DNA from: Drosophila persimilis
Lineage: Eukaryota > Arthropoda > Insecta > Diptera > Drosophilidae
Length of the DNA stretch: 64,000 nt
NCBI RefSeq assembly: GCF_003286085.1
Contig: NW_020825583.1
Span: 43,051 to 107,050, forward strand
Direction: 5' to 3'
Shown: piece after piece, positions 10,399 to 19,909 of the stretch
How the letters are laid out: each line of letters opens with the position of its first letter
Numbering within the stretch: the first letter of the stretch is position 1
The notes under the pieces: generated by a model
Told to the model about the DNA's origin: nothing
The model's input: only the letters and a program-made list of their open reading frames with translations
Database searches by the model: none
Position numbers and translations under genes: made by a program

Positions 10399-12361
10399 TA
10401 GATAGAGTAAAGCAGCGGGCCAAGGACGCTGCCCTGTGGAACTCCAGCTCTCATTTGGCAAGGTGTTGAATGTGTGTTCCTGAACCTGACCATAAACTGA
10501 CGTCCTTCCAAGTATGATCGTAGGACACCGTAGTATGGTGCTGGGAACAGTTTTTTAATTTTGCTCAGTAGGCCGATATGCCAAACTCTATCGAAGGCTT
10601 GCTGCATATCAATAAAGACTGCATTGCAGTATTCTAGATCATCATAGGCCTGTAGGATGTGTCCTGCCAATCTGTGGACTTGCTCCACTGTGCCGTGTCC
10701 CTCCCGAAAGCCAAACTGGTGATCCGGCAAGATACCGCATTCCTTGATGATGCCACCAAGACGAATGGCAAGAAGCCTTTCCCAGACCTTCGATAAGGAA
10801 GACAAGAGACTTATTGGCCGATACGACTCAGGGTCGTCCTCCGGTTTTCCAGGCTTATGGATCATCAGGATTGTTGCTATCTTCCACTGCTTAGGGAAAA
10901 ACTGCATCCTTAACATGGCGTTAAAATGAGCACTATGTAGAGTATCGCCCGAGTAGGCAATGCTTTCAGTGTGGAATTGCACACTCTGTCAATGCCAGGA
11001 GCCTTCTTCCTCGGTAGGGACTTGATGACTTCAACAATCTCCTCAGCCCTGGCTGGTTTAATGGGTAAGGCCATTTGTAGAGGTGTTTGCAGACTATCTT
11101 TTGTCTCTTTGTACTGCGCCTCCGTGGCGAATTGGTAATGGGTGAACCTGTCCCCTAAATGATGTGCAAACGAATTGGCCTGCTCTTCTTCGTTTCTAGC
11201 AAGTTCACCGTTGGGACACCGGATGGGAATCTGTCTGAACGGTTGTCTCTTAAGAGACTTAGTGGTCTTCCAAAGCGAATATCCAGCATCCACGGTGTAA
11301 TCCATGGAAGCAAGCTTTTGTTCAAAGAAGTTGCTTCGAAGTTCTCTCAGGGTGTTTCGAAGTTGCTTGGCAGCCCGGTTCCATAGAGTTCGGTCCCATG
11401 GGTCTTGAGATCGGATTGCGCGTCTTCGAAGTCTCCTTTTTTGTGACAAAAGCTCTCTGGCCTCTCTTGTAAGAACTATTCCATAGGCGGCGCTTGTCGG
11501 AGGATGCGAGGGCGTTGAGGCAGCAGCAGCCATGAGTATACTCTCTGTGATGTTATCTACAGCCATCTCGATATCTTCCTCAGAGTTTAGCGAGACGTTC
11601 AGTTGAATCGACCTCTCCAAATGTTGCCTAAATGCGAGCAGATCAGTGTGCTTGGTGACTAGATGAGGGCTTGGATTTTCTATAATGCCATCTGTTTTAA
11701 TGCTGATGACTAAGGCCAGATGGTCGGACTCCAGATCCCAGCTCTGAATTATTGTTGCTCGAGAATCCGGAATACCATGATGTACTGCGAAGTCTATGCA
11801 GGACGGCGTGTGATTGAGTACATATGGGTACCTGGTTGGTGACCCAGTTGCAAGGATCTTAGCGCCAGTAGCAGAGATGGCTTCCGCTAGCTCTCGCCCC
11901 CTAGGGGAATTGTAAGTGTCTCCCCACAGCCAGTGTCGGGCATTCCAGTCACCACCAACCAAATACCTTTGCCCGCAAGCACGGAGTGCATCGATGTAAT
12001 GTCTTTCCTCAATCCTGACTCTGGGAGGGCTGTAAATGGCGCTGAACTCCACATCGCCCAGTCCTGTGGCTACTTTTACTGCTGACATTTGCATGCTGCG
12101 TGTCTCAATGACCCTTTGTGGAAAATGACGAAGCGAAGTCTTAACTAAAACCGCAACTCCACCAACGCTATTATTATTCCGCGATGGCTTGAAGGCTGGA
12201 TAGAAGGCATATCCATGTATTTTAACAGCTGCCCCTCTTTTAATTCTAATCTCCGTCAAAAGAAGAATGTCAACGCTATTCTTGTGCGCGAAGAGCTCAA
12301 CCTCTTTTGCTTTTCGTGAAATGCCGTTAGCATTCCAGATGAGAACCTTTAGTGGGTTCAT
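10399..12361 (-). pseudogene. Jockey ORF2: endonuclease and N-terminal RT
   Basis: Begins MNPLKVLIWNANGI, the start of an apurinic-type endonuclease, with YLVGGDWNARH and SWDLESDHLAL as later catalytic blocks. RT follows with YRPISLLSSLSK, DMQQAFDRVW and GVPQGSVLGPLLYSIY, then ends abruptly at the gypsy LTR. A 1-nt frameshift lies near 10930. The start codon overlaps the ORF1 stop as ATGA (12358-12361), usual for Jockey-type elements. Confidence 0.85.
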
Positions 12362-14262
12362 TGAGATGCTGAAACGTTGTTCTGGAGCTGAAGATTAGAT
12401 CCAGCCCATTGCTTAATCGTGTTGGCCAATTCAAAAACCATTTTTTCGAGTTTTTCAAGGCGTTGATTGGCTTGACTATTATGCTGCTGCTGTTCTTGCT
12501 GCTGTTGCTGTAGCCACATAAGAAACTTCTGCTGCTGCTGCTGTTGGAGCTGTTGTTGCCATTGTTGAAATTGTGTCTGCTGTTGTTGTAGCAGTGCCTG
12601 GACTTCATATGAATTCTGTTGCTGGTTATTCAATCCTTGTGGCTGATGCGCTTGTAGACTATGAACACGACGCTGAGCAGGTGTAGCAGGTATTGCATTT
12701 GAATTACCATTTGCTACGGCAGCATAGGAGGCTCCTGTATTACTTCTAGTGCCTACCAAAGGTTGGTGCTGAACAATATTTCGCTGGTGCTGCTGTATTG
12801 TTGGTCTATTAGCCCCCTTTTTGTGACTAGACTGCAAGGTAGGAAACTGTTGCTGGTCTCCAGGAAGTGTGGTAGAGTAAGCATATGCCACTTGATTATT
12901 TAAGGGGACATGACCCGTCCTGTGCGTATTAATTGCCTTCTTTGCGGAGCCCATTGATCGGCGTAGAAACTCCTGATACCATTGGCATCCTTTATAACTG
13001 GCCATATGGCTTCCAGAGCAGTGAATGCAGGTTGGCTGTGCATCTAGGGGGCGTGTGCATTGTGAGGTTTGGTGATTTTCACCGCATCTGGCACAGTTGT
13101 GATGCCGGCGGCAGTATTTGGCTGTGTGGCCGAAATCCTGGCATCGACGACATTGAGCAATCTCTGTGGATTTTCGCATCCTTTCAATCCTTATTTTTTG
13201 GCGGCAAAGGGTCTTGACTTGGTAAATTTCGTTAATTTTTGCACAAGGCTTAATATTAATGAAAAAAATATTAAGTTTTTCGTCCTTGTTAGTCCTTGAG
13301 CTTGGATTATGGATGTGAAGGACCTCGAAGCCCAACATTTTAAATCCGGCGGTAATATCATTGTTTAGGGTGCTATGATGGAAGATGGTAAGAGACCTTA
13401 CAACAATTCTATGAGGCTTTTCAGTCTGCAATTGGTATGTGTGGAATTCTATTCCAATGGCATCGAAACGATCCACAATTGCTCCATAGGTATCACTGTC
13501 TTTGGGGAGGATTCTGACCGTTTCCCCCTGGTTAGCTTTGACGACAACGTTATTCAAATTTGCAACGTCCTTTATGACATCAAATAAGTCATTTAAGTTG
13601 CTAATATTGACAACTATTTGCGGTGGTTTTGGAGGGCCTTTAAGCTGATTACCAGAGCTCGCTGATTCACCTTGAAGACACTGGTCTGTATTAACTGCTT
13701 CATAAAGGTGTTCATCCATTTGGTCATTTCCAGCGTCTGCATCTACATTCATCCGAACTTCCTCATTATTACTATCACTTGGGATGTTCGTGTCAAGAAT
13801 GGCAAATCTGTTGTTGGTGTTTGCCTGTTGGCTTGTAGTGGGGGACACGCCCAGGTCCCGGCCGCCGCTCCCTCGTTTAGATTTAGGATAGGATGACAAA
13901 GTCTGATCGTTTTTTCCTTTGCCCGTTCTCCGTTTTTGAGCATCCAGAAGTCGTTCGGCAGCAGTGCGAAGTGTTTTTGCCTCAGTGTCGTCGGGGCATG
14001 TGGATATGGAGTTTTCTTGGCTATCAAAGCTTAGTGCAGGGCAGATACTGCTTATTGTAGCAGTTGCCATGGTGTAGGTGGTGTTGTTGGTGGCACTAGT
14101 GAATGTTACTGTTGTTGTGGTTTCTGTGCATGTAGAGCGTTCAGCCTCTGAACGGTACTCAGCACGAATCTCACAAGGTAATTTGCCTGATATTAGAAGC
14201 ATTCTCTCATGATCAGTCCGCTTATTTCTAAGCCGAGAGTCAGATGAACTATTCGCATTCAT
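12358..14262 (-). CDS. Jockey ORF1, Gag-like RNA-binding protein
   Basis: From the Met at 14262 (MNANSSS) it gives about 634 residues and is intact. Three zinc knuckles in a row mark a Jockey/TART-type Gag: CRRCQDFGHTAKYC, CARCGENHQTSQC and CIHCSGSHMASYKGC. They follow an RNA-recognition-like domain (VVVKANQGETVRIL region). The C-terminal 100 residues are Gln-rich with a short coiled coil (LEKLEKMVFELANTI). Such proteins coat the LINE RNA. The frame stays open upstream of the Met, but that part is the 5' leader. Confidence 0.85.
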   Translation of the reverse strand: MNANSSSDSRLRNKRTDHERMLLISGKLPCEIRAEYRSEAERSTCTETTTTVTFTSATNNTTYTMATATISSICPALSFDSQENSISTCPDDTEAKTLRTAAERLLDAQKRRTGKGKNDQTLSSYPKSKRGSGGRDLGVSPTTSQQANTNNRFAILDTNIPSDSNNEEVRMNVDADAGNDQMDEHLYEAVNTDQCLQGESASSGNQLKGPPKPPQIVVNISNLNDLFDVIKDVANLNNVVVKANQGETVRILPKDSDTYGAIVDRFDAIGIEFHTYQLQTEKPHRIVVRSLTIFHHSTLNNDITAGFKMLGFEVLHIHNPSSRTNKDEKLNIFFINIKPCAKINEIYQVKTLCRQKIRIERMRKSTEIAQCRRCQDFGHTAKYCRRHHNCARCGENHQTSQCTRPLDAQPTCIHCSGSHMASYKGCQWYQEFLRRSMGSAKKAINTHRTGHVPLNNQVAYAYSTTLPGDQQQFPTLQSSHKKGANRPTIQQHQRNIVQHQPLVGTRSNTGASYAAVANGNSNAIPATPAQRRVHSLQAHQPQGLNNQQQNSYEVQALLQQQQTQFQQWQQQLQQQQQQKFLMWLQQQQQEQQQHNSQANQRLEKLEKMVFELANTIKQWAGSNLQLQNNVSASQ

Positions 14263-14544
14263 TATACCGTAGCTGATAAGCGAAGTTTTTATTGCCCCTC
14301 TTGTGCGGCTGTGCGCAGACTGAGGGGAATGTCTTGCCCGAAGGGCAGTGAATAAAGTTGTAAAAACGTTCACAAATGTGTTTTTTGTTTTTGTCCAATT
14401 GCCGACACCGCACGAAGCAGCACCCGAATTTATGATGTATGCTATTTTTAGCACACAAGAGAATGCTCCGCTAAAGCAGAATAAAGAAAACAACTTTGCA
14501 CAAGCGCGACACAACCGATCTCTATGAAAGTTGATTCGAGACTT

Positions 14545-15167
14545 CACCAAACGAATATACCCGACGAAAACAGGGTAGCGCGTCACTTGGTATTTGGTTT
14601 GGATCAAGCGCGCCAAACAAAAGAACAACGATAAGCAACGGTGAGGAGCGAAAGCGAGACGAAAAAATTCACCGCTGCAGCTGCGTATTGGTATGCGTGC
14701 TTGGCCAACGACCCAAGTTTACATATATTTGACACAACGAAAACGAGTAAGGGGAAAGGGGTGACAGCGATTGCAGTTAAAATGAGTTATATGTGTAGTT
14801 ATTGCGTCCAACAGGGCTAGATGTACATATGTATATATTAATTAAGTATTAATATCTATGCTCAACTCTAACTACAGCATGCAATCTAGCTCTACTATGT
14901 CATACGTATGTATGTGCCAAGAATTGAAAGCGAGGTGCAATTGTTTCAGCACAAGACAATAATTGCGAGTTTTTTAATCTTTTCGTCTTCACTCGAGCTT
15001 TCAATTTTTTGCACAAATACCTCTTGATAAGATTGGAAATTCCAGGTGCAGTACTCTCCTCTTCTGATGCTGGATGCTCCACTTGGATCTCCTTTGGTAG
15101 ATGGTATATATATCTCCTTTTGTATATAGCTGCAGACAGGGTATTGCACGACCGACGCGGTGATTTT
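14545..15167. repeat. Block X, copy 1 (BEL0 leader continuation plus unknown DNA)
   Basis: It matches 51885-52379, with about 115-130 bp extra here (14820-14935). The first 12 bp are the Jockey target duplication. A minus-strand frame (14940-15180) with LPKEIQVEHPASEEE and LIKRYLCKK is kept in both copies, with a few substitutions. No family is recognised. Confidence 0.55.
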
Positions 15168-16299
15168 TTATACCCGATACTCAAAATGAGTATTGGGGTA
15201 TATTAGATTTGTGGTAAAAGTGGATGTGTGTAACGTCCAGAAGGAATCGTTTCCGACCCCATAAATTATATGTATATATTCTTGATCAGCATCAATAGCC
15301 GAGTCGATTGAGCCATGTCTGTCTGTCCGTCTGTCCGTCTGTCCGTCCGTCCGTCCGTCCGTCTGTCCGTCCCCTTCAGCGCCCAATGCTCAAAGACTAT
15401 AAGAGCTAGAGCAACGATGTTTTGGATCCAGACTTCTGTGATATGTCACTGCTATAAAATTATTTCAAAACTTCGCCCCGCCCACTTCCGCCCCCACAAA
15501 GGACGAAAATCTGTGGCATCCACATTTTTCGACGATACGATAAAACCAAAAACGCAGAATCGTAGAGGATGACTATATGATCTAGAGTGTAAAATCTCAG
15601 CCAGATCGTATAATTATTATAGCCAGAATCAAGAAAACAATTTCATTCTTTCTCGCTCTGTCTCTCTCTAACACACAGTTTTCATGGTCGGTTTTGCCAA
15701 TTGCAAAATATGAGTTCAAGGATCTCAGAACCTATAAGAGCTAGAGCAACCAAATTTGGTATCCACACTCCTGTGATATCGGACCTTGACCGTTTTGTGT
15801 CCAAATTTAGCCACACCCCCTTCCGCCCCCGCAAAGGACGAAAATCTGGGGCATCCACAAATCTCAGAGACTATTAAGGCTAGAGTAACCAAATTTGGTA
15901 TCCGCACTTTTGTTAGATCTCACTATAAAACGTATATCTCAGAATTTCGCCCCACCCCCTTCCGCCCCCACAAAGGACGAGAATAAGTTGCATCCACAAT
16001 ATTGCAGATTCGAGAAAACTAAAAACGCAGAATCATAGAGAATGACCATATCTATCAGATTGCTGAATCTGGATCAGATCAGATCATTTTTATAGCCAAA
16101 AGGAACAAATCAGTTTGCACTGGCTACGCAGCGCCCGACGTCACGCTCAGACTGATTTTCTGTCTCTCTCGCCCGCACTCTTTGTCGTGTCGTTTAATAT
16201 TAGCGGCGTCTGCCGGAGGAGAGCCATACTGACTTAGTATCGGGTATAACTGTAGAGTTGCGGTGTCCGCAGCAACTCACAACGTTCTCCCTCGTTTTT
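15168..16299 (-). mobile_element. Helentron/DINE-like element, copy B
   Basis: Reverse orientation: begins TATACCCGATACTC, has (GTCT/GTCC)n at 15315-15370, and ends with the hairpin and CCCTCGTT. Same site as copy E in the second repeat block. Confidence 0.8.
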
Positions 16300-17333
16300 T
16301 ACTGTATTGAAGCTGTAAGTGACCCAATTTCCTTGTTCTCTTTTGCGCCTGAATTCGTAAAATCGTAAAAGGCATGCGCAGCGGCCAGCCGCTGCTGATA
16401 AGAGAGCGAAACGCTTGCGTTCCTCACGCTCGAAGCTTTTCGTTCTCGTAGTTGCCAATTCTGCTTTAAGCTGGCAGTGCTCGCTTTCCATGCATTTTTG
16501 TAATGCATTGAAACGTAGCCGACAAATACACTAACAACAAAACAAAAAGAAAATTTTTTTTAATCTCCTTAAACCAACAACCATAAAAATGTTTTTTTTT
16601 TTATTTTTAATTAAATTGCGTTTTGGCTCACCATGGCGGTACGCTGGTGTGACCCCCTCGGCTTTTTATAATTTTTTAATTTTTCGTTTTTTTTTTATAC
16701 ATATTTAATTTCCTTATTTCTAATATCATATATTATATTCACATACGCTCTCGTTTATATATACATACCTCTATAAATATCTAAAACGTTTCTCTTTCTC
16801 CTTTAGAGATTAAGCCTCATATTTTTCCATTTCCATTAATTTCTTTCCCTTGATTTGCCTACTGGTTAATTAAAGACTTGTGTTCTTTCCGGTAGTGAAA
16901 CACTTGTTCGCTCGGTTTTGATGATGTAGCCACATGTCTAGTATTAAGTCCAAAGAAATATATTGAATTTTGTAAGCCATGAATATGGAGTAGACTTCTA
17001 ATTTCCTGGTGACATGGTGACGTAAGGGGGTAGGGTGAGAATATTAGGGATTTCCAGAACATTTCGCACCACTGGAAATCATGGAAGGGTGGGTACAAAA
17101 TTGTGTGTGTCGACTTCCATCTCAAGACCTCACGCCCGCGATATTTTTGGAACACCCCGACGAAAGCCCCTAGTACTTTCGAGTACGCCCTATGTATGAT
17201 TGTGCCATTTCATTTCGGCTATGATCGGAATATGCAAATTGTTGTTTTCGGAGTTAGCTCCCTGTAGAGTCACGGGATTCTAAAATTTTAAAGTTTATGT
17301 AGTATGAGTCGAGACGCGGTCAAACGACCCCCC

Positions 17334-17372
<39 letters not shown>

Positions 17373-17969
17373 TCTTAATTGCAGATTATTTGAACATATT
17401 TTCCTTATTACTTTAGTAGCCTTTATATATATATAACCACTTAGCAGCCATGATAGCTTGTAGAAAAGTTTAATGAATAAACTGTTTGTAATGAATTCCC
17501 GTTAATTGTTGCCGTTATTAAGGATCATGTGGCGCCAAGATGACGTAACCTAGCAGAAGTAGAGCGTTTATTTTAGGGATCGTTACCCATTACTCAGCCT
17601 ATTTGGACCGGTGCGATCAAGGAATGGTGGGCACACCGAGTTGCAATGACACCGCAAGCAACTCCCTCTCGAATTAGTTCCGCTGACTCATCTCCCTACA
17701 CTATCATTTCTCTGTAAATTTCTTCCGTCTGAACCTTGAACCGCACACGAAACTTATTTTTATTGTCTTTGCTCCTAATGCTCGAGCTCGTGACGCGATC
17801 TCTCCCTACCCCACCCCCCACTCTACCCGACTAACCATGAGACCGGCAGCAATGGATCTCGATCATATCCTCCATCTGCTCGTCTACCGTTTCAGATCCT
17901 AGCCTCCTGCTTCGTTATCTGTTACAGTATTAGCTATATTTATTTATATATATAATAAATTTAAAAGAA
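16300..17969. repeat. Repeat Y, copy 2, with extension
   Basis: The core 16303-17329 equals copy 1. It continues through an (AT)n tract (17334-17368) to 17969, matching 53491-54871 plus 60362-60608. A 98-residue frame (16859-17155) is shared only because the copies are near identical; the first copy breaks it. No coding role is supported. Confidence 0.6.
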
Positions 17970-19078
17970 AAACGAGGGGGAACGTTGTGAGTTGCTGCGG
18001 ACACCGCAACTCTACAGTTATACCCGATACTAAGTCAGTATGGCTCTCCTCCGGCAGACGCCGCTAATATTAAGCGACACCACAAAGAGTGCGTGCGAGA
18101 GAGACAGAAAATCAGTCTGAGCGTGACGTCGGGCGCTGCGTAGCCAATGCAAATTGATTTGTTCCTTTTGGCTACAAAAATTATCTGATCTGATCCAAAT
18201 TCAGCAACCGGATAGATATAGTCATTCTCTATGATTCTGCGTTTTTAGTTTTCTCGAATCTGCAATATTGTGGATGCAACAGATTTTCGTCCTTTGTGGG
18301 GGCGGATGAGATATACGTTTTATACTGACATCTTAAAGGAGTGTGTGTACCAAATTTGGTTACTCTAGTCATAATAGTTTCTGAGATTTGTGGTTGCCCC
18401 AGATTTTCGTCCTTTGCGGGGGCGGAAGGGGGTGTGGCAAAATTTGGACACGAAACGGATAAGGTCCGATATCACAGGAGTGTGGATACCAAATTTGGTT
18501 GCTCTGGCTCTTATGGGTTCTGAGATCCTTGAACTCATATTTTGCAATTAACAAAACCGACCATGAAACCTGTGTGTTAGAGAGAGAGACAGAGCGAGAA
18601 GGAATGAAATTGTGTTCTTGATTCAGGCTATAATAATTATACGATCTGGTTGAGATTTTGCACTCTAGAAGATATAGTCATCTTCTACGATTCTGCGTTT
18701 TTAGTTTTCTCGTATCGTCGAAATTGTGGATGCCACAGATTTTCGTCCTTTGTGGGGGCGGAAGTGGGCGGGGCGAAGTTTTGAAATATTCTTGTAGCAG
18801 TGACATATCACAGAAGTCTGGATCCAAAACATGGTTGCTCTAGCTCTTATAGTCTTTGAGAACTAGGCGCTGAAGGGGACGGACGGACGGACGGACGGAT
18901 GGACGGACGGACGGACAGACGGACAGACAGACAGGGCTCAATCGACTCGGCTATTGATGCTGATCAAGAATATGTATACTTTATGGGGTCGGAAACGATT
19001 CCTTCTGGACGTTACACACATCCACTTTCACCACAAATCTAATATACCCCAATACTCATTTTGAGTATCGGGTATAAA
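17970..19078 (+). mobile_element. Helentron/DINE-like element, copy C
   Basis: Same ends as copy A, with GACG-type microsatellite at 18880-18930. The closest relative is copy H (62812-63793), which shares the same right flank. Confidence 0.8.
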
Positions 19079-19301
19079 AATCAGCAAGTCAAGTGGAAAA
19101 TAGATTCATTAATCGGATAAAATTATGTGCGCATGGTTAAATGTTCTATATAGCTAATAATATTCGACGGAATACCAAAATATAGCAATATAGTTTCCAA
19201 TCCTTGGATCCTCCGATTAACCTATTATAAGCCAAGGGGATATTTCAATTTTCCCCCGAAAATAATGAAAATTTATTAATGTTACCGCAGTTCAGGTGAA
19301 A
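19079..19301. repeat. Flank duplicated at 63794-64000 and, diverged, at 41515-41610
   Basis: Reads almost identically to the last 200 bp of the window. A weaker match beside BEL1's other flank shares ATTGATTCATTAATCGG. No gene is seen. Confidence 0.6.
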
Positions 19302-19306
19302 GATAT
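19302..19306. repeat. BEL1 target-site duplication GATAT (left)
   Basis: Identical to 41283-41287; it abuts the LTR terminus TGTTAATG. A 5-bp duplication is usual for BEL/Pao. Confidence 0.75.
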
Positions 19307-19885
19307 TGTTAATGTGTGTGTGTGTGTGTGTAGGAAGCTGGGTTGCATTCGGTACATAAACCGTCTACAGTTTGGTCGTCGCAACTAGAACTTGAACCAG
19401 TTGGACTGCGGAGTGGGTATCCTACGGTGCGCAAGGGAGGATCTGAAGACACGGCGACAGCCCCTGATGATTGCGATGGAAGATGAGTGACAGGCAGCTA
19501 TGGTACTTTTTCTGATACTGAGTTTTATTGAACAAATGCATCTCCTTATATAGCTAGCAGTGGTACTCTTATTCTATGGGAAGGAACGCACAGGCTCCTT
19601 GTGAGTGTATTTTTAGATTGGGTACACTTACTCTGTGCGGGGGTTATATTTCAGTGTATTTACTTAGGTACTTGGCAGCAATAAAGTAGATAGTTTATTG
19701 CTTGATACCTTTTGGTGGGTTCGAGTTTACAAGTGCTATTGTCTATTCTTAGTTGCTAATGTATTTTTCGTGTCGTCATATTCAGTTACATGAAATGACA
19801 TGAACAATTTTATTTATGAGTATTTGTGTATGAGATTGAACTGTATATTCCTAATATTCATTAAATACATGTCTGTGGCTGAACA
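19307..19885 (-). repeat. BEL1 3' LTR, 579 bp
   Basis: Termini TGTTCAGCC...CATTAACA on the minus strand, preceded by a purine tract ACGGCCGGGAGAA. It contains TATATAA (19546-19552) and AATAAAA (19523-19529), so promoter and poly-A signal are visible. A (TG)n stretch lies at its end. Confidence 0.8.
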
Positions 19886-19909
19886 TTCTCCCGGCCGTTG
19901 AACTGGTGT

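Larger units (their letters stand above)
5795..14544 (-). mobile_element. Jockey-clade LINE, full length, split by gypsy
   Basis: Minus strand order: 5' leader, ORF1 (gag-like), ORF2 (endonuclease plus RT) and a poly-A tail, visible as poly-T at about 5799-5818. A 12-bp target duplication CACCAAACGAAT flanks it, so both ends are preserved. A truncated gypsy element (6623-10398) lies inside the RT domain, and about 35 residues including the YADD block are missing at that junction. The element sits in the BEL0 5' leader. Confidence 0.85.

Noticed and set aside
15300..15370. Regular short repeats resembling a CRISPR array
   Set aside because: 4-bp microsatellite units without spacers, in a eukaryotic repeat element.
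15168..15386. Minus- and plus-strand ORFs rich in Thr-Asp-Gly-Arg or Val-Cys-Pro-Ser repeats
   Set aside because: They translate the (GTCT/GTCC)n microsatellite of the Helentron-like repeats and recur in every copy; there is no protein signal beyond the repeat.
16859..17155. 98-residue ORF shared by three repeat Y copies
   Set aside because: Shared only because the copies are almost identical; the copy at 4795-4977 is shorter and no domain is recognisable.
17334..17368. (AT)n tract as a regulatory or origin sequence
   Set aside because: A simple dinucleotide repeat, also present at 54524-54553 in the duplicate; nothing else supports a function.
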